Origin: Ahaetulla prasina
Taxonomy: Eukaryota; Chordata; Lepidosauria; Squamata; Colubridae
NCBI RefSeq assembly: GCF_028640845.1
Contig: NC_080539.1
Coordinates: 157,789,236 to 157,853,235 of the forward strand
Length of the DNA: 64,000 nucleotides
Reading direction: 5' to 3'
Shown here: positions 22,095-34,424 of the stretch, piece after piece
How positions within the stretch are numbered: position 1 is the stretch's first letter
Layout of the letters: every line of letters starts with the position of its first letter
Notes under the pieces: model-generated
Seen by the model: the letters and a program-made list of their open reading frames with translations, nothing else
What the model was told of the DNA's origin: nothing
Databases searched by the model: none
Translations under genes and position numbers: made by a program

Positions 22095-22490
22095 TAATTT
22101 AGCACTAGCCATAGCACTTAGACTTATATACCGCTCCTCCCACTTATGACTGCATGACTGTAACTTTGTTGCTTAGATCCTTAAAACTTATATTGATATT
22201 GTTTCCTGATTGCTTATTGGTACCTTATGACTATCGTTAAGTGCTGTACCTTATGATTCTTTAGGAATCTATCTTGTCTTTTTATGCACACTGAGAGCAT
22301 ATACACTTAAGATAAATTCCTTGTGTGTCCAATCACACTTGGCCAATAAAGAATTCTATTCTATTCTATTCTATTCTATTCTATTCTTTACAGTGCTTTA
22401 CAGCCCTCTCTAAGCGGTTTACAGAGTCAGCATATTGCCCCCAACAATTTGGGTCCTCATTTTACCCACCTCAGAAGGCTATAATATGTG
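22095..22490 (-). mobile_element. tRNA-derived SINE (L2-type tail), split by CR1-L3 tail
   Basis: Two parts of one reverse-strand SINE: AGCACTTAGACTTATATACCGC (about 22110-22133) and TACAGCCCTCTCTAAGCGGTTTACAGAGTCAGC...GGGTCCTCATTTTACCCACC (about 22398-22470), shown in shorter pieces as TAAGCGGTTTACAGAG and GGGTCCTCATTTTACC. Between them sits a CR1-L3-type LINE end. The tRNA head is missing. Confidence 0.65.
22138..22386 (+). mobile_element. CR1-L3-type LINE 3' end with (TTCTA)n tail
   Basis: Contains GACTATCGTTAAGTGCTGTA and CCAATCACACTTGGCCAATA, then seven or so TTCTA units (22350-22386). It interrupts a reverse-strand SINE. Tails of this kind seed AATAG microsatellites in snakes, according to published work on snake CR1 elements. 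Confidence 0.75.
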
Positions 22491-22793
22491 ATAACATCTC
22501 ATGTATTGTATACAAAAGTAACTCTCATTAAATTGAGTGAAACAAATTATCCAAAAGTTCAAACTCAACTGAGCTTTTGACCTGAATCCATGTCTTATAT
22601 CTTAGAACTAGGGAACATCTGTATTATTGCAAACATGAATGTTACTTATTTCAATAGAAATTGCAAATGGGTCCCTGAGGTTATTTGTTCCAGTTCAAGG
22701 AAGAAAGCTCCAGATGAAGTTACCTTTTGTTTATAGCATAAGTTTCATAATCATTTTGATCCCATGGACATATTATTGCTCTCCCTGATCAAT
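22491..22793. other. Unassigned DNA
   Basis: Nothing recognised before the L1 target-site duplication. Confidence 0.4.
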
Positions 22794-23045
22794 GCATATT
22801 ATGATTTTCTTTTTTTTTTTTATTGAAAGAGTTTTAAAAAACAAAAACATTTTCCCCCTTTTCCCCCCCTCCCTCCCAAAAAACCCCCCTTCCCCCTCCT
22901 CCCCCGGTTTCCCGGGTCAATCCTGAGTATTGTTATACATAAACCAAACATAGAATAAAATTTTCCTTCCAATCCAAATAACCACATCCAAAGCTTTTCA
23001 TCTCCCAACCCCTCCCCATTACATAAAATAACTTTCTAATTATTC

Positions 23046-26000
23046 AAAGGCAATCTGATATTTCTTAATCTGATATCTGTTTTGTAGATAATCAATCCAT
23101 TTTTCCATTCAATTAAATATCTTTCCTGCATATTGTCTTTTAAAACGCTGAGATTTTAGCCATCTCAGCCAAATTAATAACTTTCAATATCCATTCTTCT
23201 ATTGTAGGTATCTCTTCTTCTTCCAGTATTGTCCAATCAACAGTCTTGCTGCTGTTATTAAATTCAGAATCAATTTAGTCTCAATCCCTGTACAATCCCT
23301 TATAATTCCCAAAAGGAAAAATTGTGGCAGGAACTTTATCTTCTTCTTCAGTACATTTTGAATAATCCACCAAATTCTTATCCAAAAGACCTTAATTTTC
23401 TTGCAAGTCCACCAAATATGAAAATATGTAGCATCATCACAATCACACCTCCAACATTTCGCTTGGATATTAGGATACATACATGATAATTTTTTGGGAT
23501 CTAAGTGCCATCTATAAAACATCTTATAAAAATTTTCCTTAAATTCTGTGCTTGTGTAAACTTAACATTTCTAACCCAAATTTTCTCCCATGTTTCCAAC
23601 ATTATTGGTTCCTGAATATTCTGTGCCCATTTTATCATACAATCCTTTACCAAATCCTTTTCGAATCTATTTCAAGCAACACATTATACAATCTCTTTAT
23701 ATGCTCCTGGGTCTGATTTCTAATTTGCTTTATTAAATTTTCCTCCTTTGCATTATACCAATTTTTGATCTTCTTTCCATCTAGCACTTATTTGCCCATA
23801 TTGAAACCAAGTATAATTCCTCCCTTCTTCATTTAATACCTGTAATGATTTTAATTGCAATCTACCTCCTTCAGCATACAAAAGTTCTTTATAAGTAATC
23901 ATTTCCTGTTTCTGTTCTATATTTATATTCTCTATTGTATGTCTAGGGGTCGCCTATATAGGAATCTTGTAATCTAATTTATAGGAATATTTTTCCAGAC
24001 CATAAAGAGCACTTCTCAACACATGATTCTTAAAAGCCCTATCCACTTTTTTCATAAAATAAATCGCATGCCATCCATATAACAAGTCATAACCTTCTAT
24101 ATTCAAAATTCTTTCCTCTGTTAAGTTAAACCAGTCACTTATTACTGAAAGGGCTACTGCTTCATAATATAGTTTAAAGTTAGGCATTCTTAAACCACCT
24201 CTTTCCCGTGAGTCCTGTATTATTTTCATTTTAACCTCGCCTTTTTACCCTGCCATATAAATTTATTAATCCCAATCTGCCAATCTTCCAAATTTTTATC
24301 CTTTTTAATTATTGGTATCATCTGGAACAGAAACAAAAATCTAGGTAACACATTCATTTTAATAGCAATCCTTCCCAATAGGGATAACTGCAATTTCTTC
24401 CAGCCACTCATATCATTCTGAACTTTTGCCATAGCAAGTCATAATTATTCTTATAAAGTTTCTTGTTCGATGAGCTAATATAGACCCTAAATATTTAACC
24501 TTTTTTACTACCTCAAATCCTGTCATTTCCTCTAGTTTTTGTTTCTGTTGTATAGACATATTTTTAATTATCACTTTTGTTTTATTCTGATTTATTTTAA
24601 ATCCTGATACCTTTCCATATTTATCAATTACTTCCAACAAAAATCTACTTGAATTTATAGGATTTGTTAACGTAACCACTACATCATCTGCAAAAGCTCT
24701 AACTTTGTACTCATATTGTCTAATCTTAATTCCCTCTATTTTCATTAATTCTCGTATTTTATCTAATAATGGTTCCAGAGTCAAAACAAACAATAATGGT
24801 GATAAGGGACATCCCTGTCTTGTTCCTTCGCAATCTTAATAACTTCTGTCATACTACCATTTACTATAATCTGTGCTGTTTGCTCTCCATAAATCGCTTT
24901 AATTATTCTAATAAAACAGTCTCCAAATTGCATTTTCTCTATTAATTTAAATAAAAAATCCCAATGCAATCGATCAAAGGCTTTCTCTGCATCCAAAAAA
25001 TAAGTGCTGCTGAAGTATTCTTCTTTCCAAATATTCCAATATATTAATAATCTGTCTAACATTATTCCTCATCTGCCTCCCTTTTATAAAACCAGATTGA
25101 TCAGTATGAATTCTTTGTTGTAAAACTAACATTAATCTATTTGCTATTATTTTTACAAAATCTTATAATCATTATTTAAAAGTGAAATCGGCCTATAGTT
25201 ACCAGGTTTAGAGCAGTCTTGCTCCTCTTTTGGTATCAGTGAAATAAAAGATGTTTTCCATGACGGGGTATTCCACTCCTAATTGTATCTGATTAAATAA
25301 TTCTTTAAGTGGGCCTAATATTTCATCCTGTGTTTTTTATAATAAGTTGCTGTAAGACCATCTGTACCAGGGTTTTCCCATTTTAATTGTTTAATTGCCT
25401 CCACTATTTCTCCAGTAGCTATCGGCCGTTCAGCTCCTCCTCTGTTCTAATGTTAGAATATTAACCTTATAATCTTTCAAATAATCATAAATGTCCCTAT
25501 TCAATATTTTGTCTTTTGCATATAGTGCAGTATAAAATTCTGAGAATGCCTTTTAATTTTATCCTGTTGATATCTCTTTACCTTTATATTCTATTTTTTG
25601 CATGACACGTGCTTTCTGTTTCTTCCTTAAATTATATGCCAACCATCTCCCAGGTTTATTTGCATTACAAAAGGTATTATGTTTAGCATATTGTATATTC
25701 GTTGCCACCTGGTCTGCCATTAACATATTAAATTGACTCTGTAATATTTTTATAGCCTCTTTAAGTTTATGATCTTGTGGGTTTTGAATTAATAACTGTT
25801 GCTTCCTTTGAATTTCTTCTTCCAAATATCTACGCTGCCTTTGTTTATTATTCCTTTGCCTGTTGTCCAAATAAAATCAATATCCTCTAATAAACACTTT
25901 GCTCGCCTCCCACACAGTTCCTATAGGTGTCCCTTTGTACATATTAAAATCAAAAATTCTTTAACTGTTTCTTACAATAAGTTACATTATCCTCATATCT

Positions 26001-26749
26001 AAACAGATTTTCATTCAACCTCCATGTTCTACCACCTTTTTTCCCTTGTAATAATTCCATCCATACTGGGCTATGGTCAGTTAAACACCTCGGAAATATC
26101 TTCATTTTCTTCACCCTAGAAAGCAAGTCATTAGAAATTAAAATAAAATCAATACGTGAAAAGATTGATGCCTATCAGAAAAAAGTAAAATCTCTCTCAT
26201 CTGGATTCCGTAACCTCCATATATCTCTAAACTCAAAGTCTTCCATCATTTCAAAAAGGATTTTGGTAATTTTGCATGTATAGGTATCTTCTTGGAGGAG
26301 GTTCTCTTATCCTTCTTGTATCAATTACTCCATTCCAGTCTCCTAATAAAATAAACGAACTATAATCCCAGAGGGTCAACCTCTCATGTAACATTTTGTA
26401 AAACTTTTCTTGTTGCTGATTAGGTGCATAAATACCTATCAACAAAGTCTTTTGCATCTATCACCAGTTCAATAGCAATAAATCTTCCTTGAATATCTGC
26501 CTCAATTAGCTTAGCTGGTATATCCTTCCTGATATATACAACAATTCCATGCTTCTTTTCCAAAGCTGATGCAACAAAATGGTTACCCAATTTTGAATTA
26601 ATTAAATATTTTTGGTCTGATAATTTTATATGTGTCTCTTGCAAACAAATCACATCATTTTTAAATTGTTTCAAGTAGTGAAATATTTTCCTTCTTTTCT
26701 GAGCTGAATTCAAGCCATTAACATTCCATGACAAGATTCTATTTGCCAT
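23046..26749 (-). pseudogene. L1 ORF2 remnant (APE endonuclease, RT, Cys-rich end)
   Basis: Minus-strand frames in order: endonuclease start ILSWNVNGLNSAQKRRK with catalytic-type LQETHI and GDWNGV (26250-26749); a spacer; RT pieces with YFLDAEKAFDRLHWDF (about 24950-25010) and RAFADDVVV (about 24670-24700), retaining the two catalytic aspartates; and a cysteine/histidine end, CWRCDCDDATYFHIWWTC (about 23410-23460). The protein would nick at T-rich targets and prime reverse transcription of L1 RNA. At least eight frame breaks separate the pieces, including one in the GxRQGCPLSP region, so it cannot be functional. Confidence 0.88.
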
Positions 26750-27758
26750 TACTGGCCTCCTGAAGCTTTGAAGCAGACAACGGAAGCTCCTCCTCCGGTA
26801 TCTTCCGTCTAGCTCCTCCCACAGCTTCCATACTGGGATCCTGACTTTTACTTTGAGACTGTTGCTCTTCTTTACGCTTAAGAGCTCCTCTTGTCACCCT
26901 TTGCTCTTGTGGTTCCTCTAATACTGGCAGCAATAAAGGCTCTTGGATCACCACGCCTTCTTGAGTCTCTTGAAGGTTTTCTATCACTTCTATTTCGACT
27001 TTCAAAACTGTAGAAAGAAAATCCTTTGCCTTTAAAACAGTGTCAATTCTATATCTCCTTCCTTGATAGAATACTGTCAGTCCAACTGGCACCTCCCATC
27101 TGAATTGAATCTGATGTTTTTTAAGTTCTTGTGTAAAAACAAATTCCTTCCTATCTCTTAACATCTTTGAAGGAATCTCTTTCAACACCTTCAACTCCTG
27201 TTCTCCAATTTTTAAAGTTGTCTGATATGAAACTTGCAGAATTTGATTTCTCATAGTCCTTTTCACAAAATAAACCACAATGTCCCGAGGAAGCTTTCTC
27301 TGTCTTGCAATCCAGAATTAACTCTATATATTTTATCAATTTGGTAAGCTACCTCTTGGGGTCCACTTCAATAAATTCAGCCAATGCTTCTGATATAATT
27401 TTTCTTAAGTCTTCTCCGCTCTTCTTGCATACCACAATTCTAAGAGCTCCTTCCATAAGTTTATATTGTAATATCACAACCTGATCTTCATTTTGATCCA
27501 CTTTTTCTGAACACCTTTCATTTTGTCTTCTAAATGCTTATTTGACTGAGAGATCTGTTGCATCTCCTCTTCCAATCCCTCAATTTTTTTACTCAGTCCT
27601 TGAACTGCCATGAGAATATCTTCTCTTATTTTTGCATTAAAATTCTCCATCATCTCTTTTTGCCTATCTTCAGAAAGTTTTAATTGTTCTTTCAATATTT
27701 CCTCAAGACTTGGTTCAGATCCCCTTCTTCCAGAAGGCTTTAAAGGTTTAGCTGCCAT
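26739..27758 (-). pseudogene. L1 ORF1 remnant (coiled-coil RNA-binding protein)
   Basis: Two minus-strand frames. The first (27474-27758) starts MAAKPLKPSGRRGSEPSLEE and is rich in E, K, Q and L with a heptad-like coiled coil, as in L1 ORF1 proteins that trimerise and coat L1 RNA. The second (26739-27278) contains RNQILQVSYQTTLKIGEQEL and PSKMLRDRKEF, matching the RRM/C-terminal region of the better preserved copy at 50137-51304. A frame break of about 200 bp separates them. Confidence 0.8.
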
Positions 27759-27953
27759 TCTGTCTTCAAAAGAATCAGGAATTTAAACTTAATAACTTTC
27801 CTTCCCTCCTTTCAGTATAAAAAAACTCCGTTTGTAACAATCCACAAATAACGCTATTTTATCGTACTAAAAAATTTTACTTTCACTTTCAGACGCCATT
27901 TTAAAAGTCAATTAATCAAAGACAAAGAAAGGTTTCAGCATATTATGATTTTC

Positions 27954-28410
27954 AAATCCATCAGATTGGCATATTCAGACCATCTTCCTGCCAGTTCTTA
28001 GAGTAGAAAGATTCAAATGTTACAATATGTCATATTCCTGTGCATAAGTATTCTGTGGATCAGAACCTTAATAGGTGCCAATCACATGCAAGTGATGAAT
28101 TGTGATGTTCAGCAGCCAAAGTTTGGTGTTTCCTAAATCCAGGATAGTGATGACTTTGGTTCACAGTACAAATTTTAGTAAATAAACAAGAGACTGTGAA
28201 GAAGTGCATATGCATATTCATTGCAAACAGAAACAAATATTTCTGAAATAAATAAACCCACCTGCTTGTCTTCTATAAAACTGGGGATGCCTAAAGCCAG
28301 AGGGTAAAAGCTGGAAATATCAACCTTACTCTTCCAGAACCTGTCTGGATCTTCATACCTGGGCTTGTCCCCTGCTATCATCACCTACTGTATCTTCTCA
28401 GTGAACACTA
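27954..28410. other. Unassigned DNA
   Basis: Nothing recognised. Confidence 0.4.
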
Positions 28411-28411
28411 A

Positions 28412-28685
28412 TGTCAGGGTTCCAAGTAACAGTCCATAGGAAATCAAAACTCCAAGGCAGGGTCATTCAAAATATAGATTTATTAGGCATGTCATATTGG
28501 CACAGCTGGTGAAAACCCGACCCTAAAGTCCCCCGGGTTTTCTCCACCCAGTTCAAATCCAAAGTCCTTCCCCCCAACACACACAACCATCACATGCCCC
28601 AATCAGATCTTTCTCCCCATCCCGGATGCCTCCCGTCCATGCCCCTCAAAGTGCTGGTGAGAGTGTCCTTGGTTCCCAGAAGAAA
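28412..28685 (-). mobile_element. Possible LTR fragment
   Basis: Starts TGTCAGGGTTCC and has a reverse-strand polyadenylation-like TTTATTAGG near 28480 and a CCCGGGTTTTCTCCACCC block, all resembling a retrotransposon LTR. No second end, coding region or TSD was found. Confidence 0.35.
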
Positions 28686-30570
28686 GAATGTTATTTTGGC
28701 TACATACTGAAAACTGGATTTTGATTGTGAATTACTTCTCAATGGGAAATCAGATAAGTTTTCATTAAATTGAAAATGAAATGAATGTACGCCTCATTTC
28801 TAGCATTGGGTCATTTAAGTGGCATCTTGACTTTGTTTTTTTGGTGATGGTCAGAGCACCAAGCTGGGCTTAAAAATATATGTTTTAAAAAGGATCCCAA
28901 TGCAGGTGTTAGCTGTGAGCCCAGGAGCCCCGGAGCCCCAGAAACTATCCAAGAACATCAGAAACTGATATTAATCGAGAGAGCATTTAGTCTGGGCATC
29001 CCCACTTTCCTTAATGAGAAACAAAACAATTCAGCTGTGCAGATTTTATGCTACTGTTGAAATCCATCAGGGGTCGCCATATATTCTGTGTCTCTTCAGC
29101 ATAGGTATTAATTGTCTCACCATTACAAATGCTATGATATTAAATTAAGGTAGATTTTTAAAAGAGTATGTGACAAAACAATGCCTCACTAGAAGGTCAG
29201 AAGACAAAAGAAAAAAAAAGGACAGTCTGCCAAGAGAAGATTCACTATGGAAACTATGTGGGCATTTATAAGAATGCAGTATTATTGGATCTTTCTTTTT
29301 CCTTTATTTAAAACTGAGAAATATTTCCAAAAAAGAAATTAGCTACAGATGGCTCCTGAGGCTATGCAATTAAAGCTCAGTGTTACATTAATAAGCGATA
29401 ACAAGCAGAATACATTGTTTTCATGATATTATTTTTAAAAAGATATATAAAGTTTGGAGCTGAATTGTAAAATCTGTACTATACCATTATTCATAATTAT
29501 TGAAAAAAATAGTAGAAAAAGAAAAAAAAGAGAAAGAAACCGCCCTAAAAACAATACAAACAGAATTCTAATTTTTGACTTTCCTCTTCTTTGTTCTCCA
29601 ATTTACAGTCATTGATTGATTGAATCATCAATTTGGATTATAGTAGTAGAAGGTATATACGCATAAAATCTTTTCAGCTTTTCCTCTCAGTTTAGATCCA
29701 GAAGATGGTGCTCACTCCTAGCAAAATATAAAAATAAGCTGTCATCGGAAGGTAGGAGTTGAAAGTAACAACTTTCTCATCTCAGGCAAATTCATGTTCC
29801 CCTGTTGACTTTTCAATGCACTATTAAACAAATAAAATATCAGCTAACTGCATGACCTCCTGTGCAAACAGAAATGAATAAAAGCTGTGGAAGAACAATG
29901 TTTAACTATCAATGAAGCCACAGCAGTGTGGAAATTAAGTTCATAATTTCAGGTACCTAAATGGCAGATGAGAAAGCATGCTGCTCTGCAGATAGGGCAT
30001 CTTACGTCTTCTTAGATTAAACAGCAAAGAATTCAGAGCAGACAGAAAAGGCGGCGGGGGGGGGGGGAAGTATCAGTCATTTTAAGCAAAGATTAATTAT
30101 GTTTCATTTATGTCTCCTCCAAAAACATTTGAAAGTTGCCCAAATATTCAGGGATGGGGGGAAAAATGGATTATAATAAATGATCATTTATTATAATATA
30201 CCTATCTCAACAGAATATTGTTTTTCCTCATCATTGTTTACAAAATGTGAAACAAATCATGAAGTTGGACTGGACTACATGTGTCATGTGGCATTTGGGT
30301 TTTCCTGAAAAAGGTGGACCAGAAGGAAAGAGTGAGCATCAAAATCAGGACAGTGTAAGAAGAACTCCACTGGACCAAGTATTTTATGCTACAGAGTAGC
30401 CCATCGGGAGCATTTAAGAAGCTCACAGAGTAAGATGGACAGTGGCCACTGGTCTTTAAGACTGACTCCCTTTAATCCTGAAGGAGCTACAGAGTAACTG
30501 AAAAAAGTAAGATGATAGCATTGATGGAGCTATCATCCATGGATTTATCTATGTCCCTTTAAATTCTTGT
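28686..30570. other. Unassigned DNA
   Basis: The only notable feature is a G12 run at 30056-30067. No gene recognised. Confidence 0.4.
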
Positions 30571-30571
30571 C

Positions 30572-30885
30572 AGGTGGCATGGTGGCTCAGTGGTTAAGAT
30601 GTTGGGCTTGTCAGCTGGAAAGCCGGAAGCCAAGGTTCGAAGCCTGAGTTCCCGTTAACATGTCCCAGCTCCTGCCAACCAAGCCGTTTGAAAGCATGCA
30701 AATCCAAGTAGAAAAATAGGTATCACTTCGGTGGGACGGTAACAGTGCTCCATGATGTCGTGCTGGCTACATAATTGCGGAAATGTGTTTGGAAAAGTGC
30801 TGGCTCAATGGCCTTGAAATGAAGATAAGCACTGCCTTGGCAACAACCAGCTAAATAAAAATCATAGGGGTGACTCTTTTAAACT
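30572..30885 (+). mobile_element. Sauria-type SINE, diverged
   Basis: tRNA-like head with A box TGGCTCAGTGG and B box GGTTCGAAGCC, then the CCCAGCTCCTGCCAACC and CGGTGGGACGGTAACAG body blocks. The BovB-like tail is heavily diverged. Confidence 0.75.
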
Positions 30886-30989
30886 TTGACTTCGATGAAA
30901 GTGAATAACTTCAGTGCTGTGTAAAACAAAAAATTCTTTTGATTGGGTCAAGATTCCCCAGCATACATTGGGATTGCTTGTATATGTCA

Positions 30990-31259
30990 CAGAGGTGGTA
31001 TTCAGCAGGTTCTGACCAGTTGTGGAGAAACAATAGCGGAAAATTTGAGTAGTTTGGAGAACCGGTAAATACTACCTCTGACTGGCCCCGCCCCCATCTA
31101 TTCTCTGCCTCCCGAGTCCCAGCTGATTGGGAGGAAATGGGGATTTTGCAATAACCTTCCCCTGAAGCGGGGAGGGAATGGAGATTTTACAGTATCCCTC
31201 CCCTGCCATGCCCACCAAGCCACACCCACAGAACCAGTAGTAAAAAATACCGACTACTG
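30990..31259 (-). mobile_element. Non-autonomous hAT (family A) with altered end
   Basis: Starts CAGAGGTGG; TSD ATATGTCA (30982-30989) / ATATGTCG (31260-31267), 7 of 8. Two minisatellite units. The last ~20 bases do not match the family end but instead form a perfect 13-bp hairpin with the flanking DNA (31242-31254 with 31264-31276). Confidence 0.85.
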
Positions 31260-31267
31260 ATATGTCG

Positions 31268-32054
31268 GTATTTTTTGTATCATGAGGCTTTATATCTATC
31301 ATATCTTCCCTGATGTCTTTCATTCTAAGCTGCAAGACCTCTAAATGTGCTTTTTCTTTTCTCCTAGAAGAGCTGCTCTATTTATTACCCCTTCTGTACT
31401 TTTTAGACTCTACACTTACCATTTTGGTATATATTAGCCGATGTACAGGGGCATTGTATAACAGGTACAATTGCACAATAGATTTATGGACATTGCTATT
31501 TTGGCAGTTCTACTGTCAATCTCCCAATTTAACTTCATTATAGCTGCAGCACACCAGGTTACCATTTTTCATCCATCCATCAAAACTCCCAGTTCCCTTT
31601 CCTAGTTGACAGGCCAAGTTTTGCTCAGGGCAAAAAAGGGAGTGTTGCATACCAGTGGTAGGAAAGCTTTTAGCAGCTGGGACAATATCAGATTTGGGGA
31701 CAAGAAGCAAAGGACATCTTAGGCAGGGCAATGATAGAAGTGCAGAAAACCAGAGCAGCACTGATAAATGGAAAGAACAGGCCAGGGGCAGGCAAAGAAA
31801 GCTCAACTAAAGTGGTAGGATTCCAAGAAGCACAAGGAAAAACAATGAGTTTTTCCTCTTTCTCTTTTCTTCTCTAAGCCAGGATCCATCCCAGAAGTGA
31901 AAGTGGTGCTGATATAAGCTCCCCAATAAAGCAAGCATCCCAAAGTAATGATAAGAAACACCTGTGGGAATAAGGCAGAGAGGGAGGCAACTAAGAAATG
32001 GTTACATGCTCCAGGTAGCTAGATGTAAATGTAGAGTAAGATCACTGAACATAC
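31268..32054. other. Unassigned DNA
   Basis: Nothing recognised. Confidence 0.4.
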
Positions 32055-32062
32055 AGGTGTCC

Positions 32063-32330
32063 CAGTGGTGGGATTTAATTTTTTTTACTACTAGTTCTGT
32101 GGGTGTGGCTTGGTGGGCGTGGCAGGGGAAGGATACTGTAAAATCTCTATTCCCTCCCCACTCCAGGAGAAGGATACTGCAAAATTCCCATTTCCTCCCG
32201 ATCAGCTGGGACTCGGGAGGCAGCGAATAGATGGGATAGTCAGAATTTTTACTACTGGTTCTCCAAACGACTCAAAATTTCCACTACCGGTTCTCCAGAA
32301 CTGGTCAGAACCTGCTGAAACCCACCTCTG
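32063..32330 (+). mobile_element. Non-autonomous hAT (family A), two minisatellite units
   Basis: Starts CAGTGGTGGG and ends CCCACCTCTG. The TSD AGGTGTCC (32055-32062 and 32332-32339, one extra base at the right junction) is the start of the ACAGGT element that follows, so the hAT landed at that element's tip. Confidence 0.85.
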
Positions 32331-32553
32331 CAGGTGTCCTTGACATACAACCTCAACTGGAACTGGAATTGCTAGACATGGGGGTTGTTAAGTGTGTCCC
32401 ATTCAATTTTAGGAACTCTTTTTTTTTTTTAGCATGGTTGTTAAGCCAATCAGTGCAGTTAACTGAATCCAGTTTCTCCCACTGACTTTGCATGTCGGAA
32501 GCTGGCTGGGAAGGCTGCAGATGGCCATCACATGACCCCAGGACACTGCAATC

Positions 32554-32585
<32 letters not shown>

Positions 32586-32936
32586 TTAATTAATTAATTA
32601 ATTAATTAGATTTTTATACCGCCCTTCTCCCAAAGGACTCAGGGCGGTTTACAGCCAGATAAAACAGAACAACAGAATAAATACAAGATAAAATAATATT
32701 TAAAAAAACTTATTAAATTTGGCCCAGATTAAAATATATTTAAAACAGTAAAACCCACTAAAAAAATTAAAACCGGATGAGATCTAAAAATCATCATAAA
32801 ATACATGCCAGTTGCCAAGGGACTGAATGTTGATCATGGGAGCGACTGTTGTCATCGTGGGGACTGATCATAAGTCACTTTTTCAGTGCCATTGTAACCT
32901 CAAATGGTTGCTAAGCAAAAGTCAAGGACTACCTGT
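32331..32936 (+). mobile_element. ACAGGT-ended element, split by an L2 end
   Basis: Left end CAGGTGTCCTTGAC, right end AAGGACTACCTGT. Family blocks ATCACATGACCCCAGGACAC and AGTCACTTTTTCAGTGCC are present. A minus-strand L2 fragment at 32556-32808 interrupts it between GGACACTGCAATC and CCAGTTGCCAAGG. Confidence 0.75.
32556..32808 (-). mobile_element. L2-clade LINE 3' end
   Basis: (TTTA)n(TTAA)n tail followed by ATACCGCCCTTCTCCC and GGACTCAGGGCGGT, the L2 terminal hairpin, then A-rich 3' untranslated sequence. Inserted in an ACAGGT element. Confidence 0.8.
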
Positions 32937-33050
32937 AATAGGAATCAACAGAAATGATTTACTGGAAAGGCCTGTAACCATCCATATCACTATAGTTTGG
33001 GAGAGGGTCTGCATGTCTGGAAAATCCCTGTCCCTTTCCCAGTCTCTAAC

Positions 33051-33234
33051 ATGGCTGCCCCCAACATTTGGGCACCAGGGACTGGTTCCGTGGAGAGAGA
33101 GATTTTTCCGTGGACCGGAAGGGGCGTGGTTTCGCATGCTGCCTTCATCTCACAGATAGGGCTTCACTTGTTTGTATGGCCCAGTTTCTGCCGCAGAACT
33201 GGTGCCAGTCCATGGACTGGGGGTTGGGGACCCA
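33051..33234 (+). mobile_element. hAT-type fragment (CCCCAAC...GTTGGGG termini)
   Basis: Contains GGGCACCAGGGACTGGTTCC and ends GGGGGTTGGGGACCC, matching the termini of a widespread vertebrate hAT family as I recall it. The left terminus is diverged; CTCTAA at both flanks is only a partial TSD. Confidence 0.5.
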
Positions 33235-33617
33235 TGCTCTAAAATGGTTTCCTTTGTTATTCTGTTTGCCATTCAACTAAATAATTTATTTTCCTGGAAA
33301 AAAAAAGATGAGTTTTTCTTATGGTCTATTTTGGGGGAACTGTGGCCTGATGTTGAGAGATGGTGAGGAGTGCTGTATTTATTGCGCCTGCCTTCTGCCT
33401 TCCGGGACTATGTCGGAGGAGGAGGTTCAGGCAAGATCAATGAAGCAGATGTTGAGTAATTGCTGGAGTGGATAGCAACAGAAGGGACAGCATTCAAATA
33501 AACTAGGATTATGAGATACTGGGAAACAAAGAAAAGAGGATACTGCTGCTTTAAATATGCCAATTTGTGTCATTAAAAGAATCACGCTCCATCCTGCCCT
33601 GGGATCTAATTTAGCAA
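33235..33617. other. Unassigned DNA
   Basis: Nothing recognised. Confidence 0.4.
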
Positions 33618-33680
33618 ATGTATGTATGTATGTATGTATGTATGTATGTATGTATGTATGTATGTATGTATTTATTTATT
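33618..33680. repeat. (GTAT)n microsatellite
   Basis: About 13 GTAT units followed by a few TTTA units. Confidence 0.95.
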
Positions 33681-33827
33681 TAAAAAAATCAGGTCCAGAA
33701 ATCAGATTGAGCAACGATGCATAAAAAACATTTGTTAATACCGATTTAGAAGTATGATTTATACAGTATCAGAATTAAAAGGTTAACTCTTAAGATAAAG
33801 TGTGAAATTATTGGTAGTATTTTAGAT

Positions 33828-34424
33828 CAGGGGTCTCCAACCTTGGTCGGTTGGAGCAAAGCTGGCTGAGGAACTCTGGGAGTTGAAGTCCACAAGTCTT
33901 AAAGCAGTGGTTCTCAACCTTTATAGTGCTGCTACAACCTTTAATACAATTCCCCACAATGTGACGACCCCAACCGCAGAAGGGGGAAAAAAGCGGCAAA
34001 CTGTTTTTTTGAATTTATCGCGCCTGAAGCCGTATTGGCTAGCGATCTGAACTGCTTGCGATTGCCTTGAGGACGGAGGATTAAAGCAGAGACTCCTCCC
34101 CTATTAAGTTTATCTCACCGGAAGCCAGATTAGCCTAGCGATTGGGAGTGATTGCAGCTGGCTTGAGAGGGAGACATCAGAGCAAAGATTTCTCTCTTTT
34201 TTAATTCATTGCGCCTGAAGCCGAATTCGGCTAGCGATTTGAAGAGCCTGCAGCTGGCTTATGGAGTCTACCATTGGAGCGCGATTCTTCGACTCGCAAG
34301 TATACTTCCCATATTTCCGATAGTCTTAGGCGTCCCCTGGCAAATCGTCATTCAACCCCCAACGGGGTCGCGACCCACAGGTTGAGAACTGCTGTCTTAA
34401 AGGGACCAAGGTTGGAGACCCTTG
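33828..34424 (+). mobile_element. hAT-type element (CAGGGGTCTCCAACC), split by a second hAT
   Basis: Inverted termini CAGGGGTCTCCAACCTTGG and CCAAGGTTGGAGACCCTTG; TSD TTTTAGAT (33820-33827) / TATTAGAT (34425-34432), 7 of 8. Apart from the inserted element it is only about 107 bp and nearly palindromic, typical of a MITE. Confidence 0.88.
33905..34394 (+). mobile_element. hAT-type element (CAGTGGTTCTCAACC)
   Basis: Inverted termini CAGTGGTTCTCAACCT and AGGTTGAGAACTGCTG. Perfect 8-bp TSD TCTTAAAG at 33897-33904 and 34395-34402. The interior has a repeated motif GCGCCTGAAGCCG...GGCTAGCGAT about 200 bp apart. No transposase. Similar termini occur in common vertebrate hAT families. Confidence 0.9.

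Larger units (their letters stand above)
22810..27937 (-). mobile_element. L1-clade LINE, 5.1 kb, minus strand
   Basis: Bounded by a perfect 16-bp TSD, GCATATTATGATTTTC, at 22794-22809 and 27938-27953. The poly(A) tail appears as poly(T) at 22810. A C-rich stretch (22850-22910) is the G-rich 3' untranslated region on the element strand. ORF1 and ORF2 follow in the expected order but are broken by many frameshifts. The 5' untranslated part is only about 180 bp, against about 640 bp in the copy at 49499, so it may be slightly 5'-truncated or a different subfamily. Confidence 0.93.

Noticed and set aside
30056..30067. G12 run as a quadruplex or regulatory site
   Set aside because: A single homopolymer without further G-runs; no support for function.
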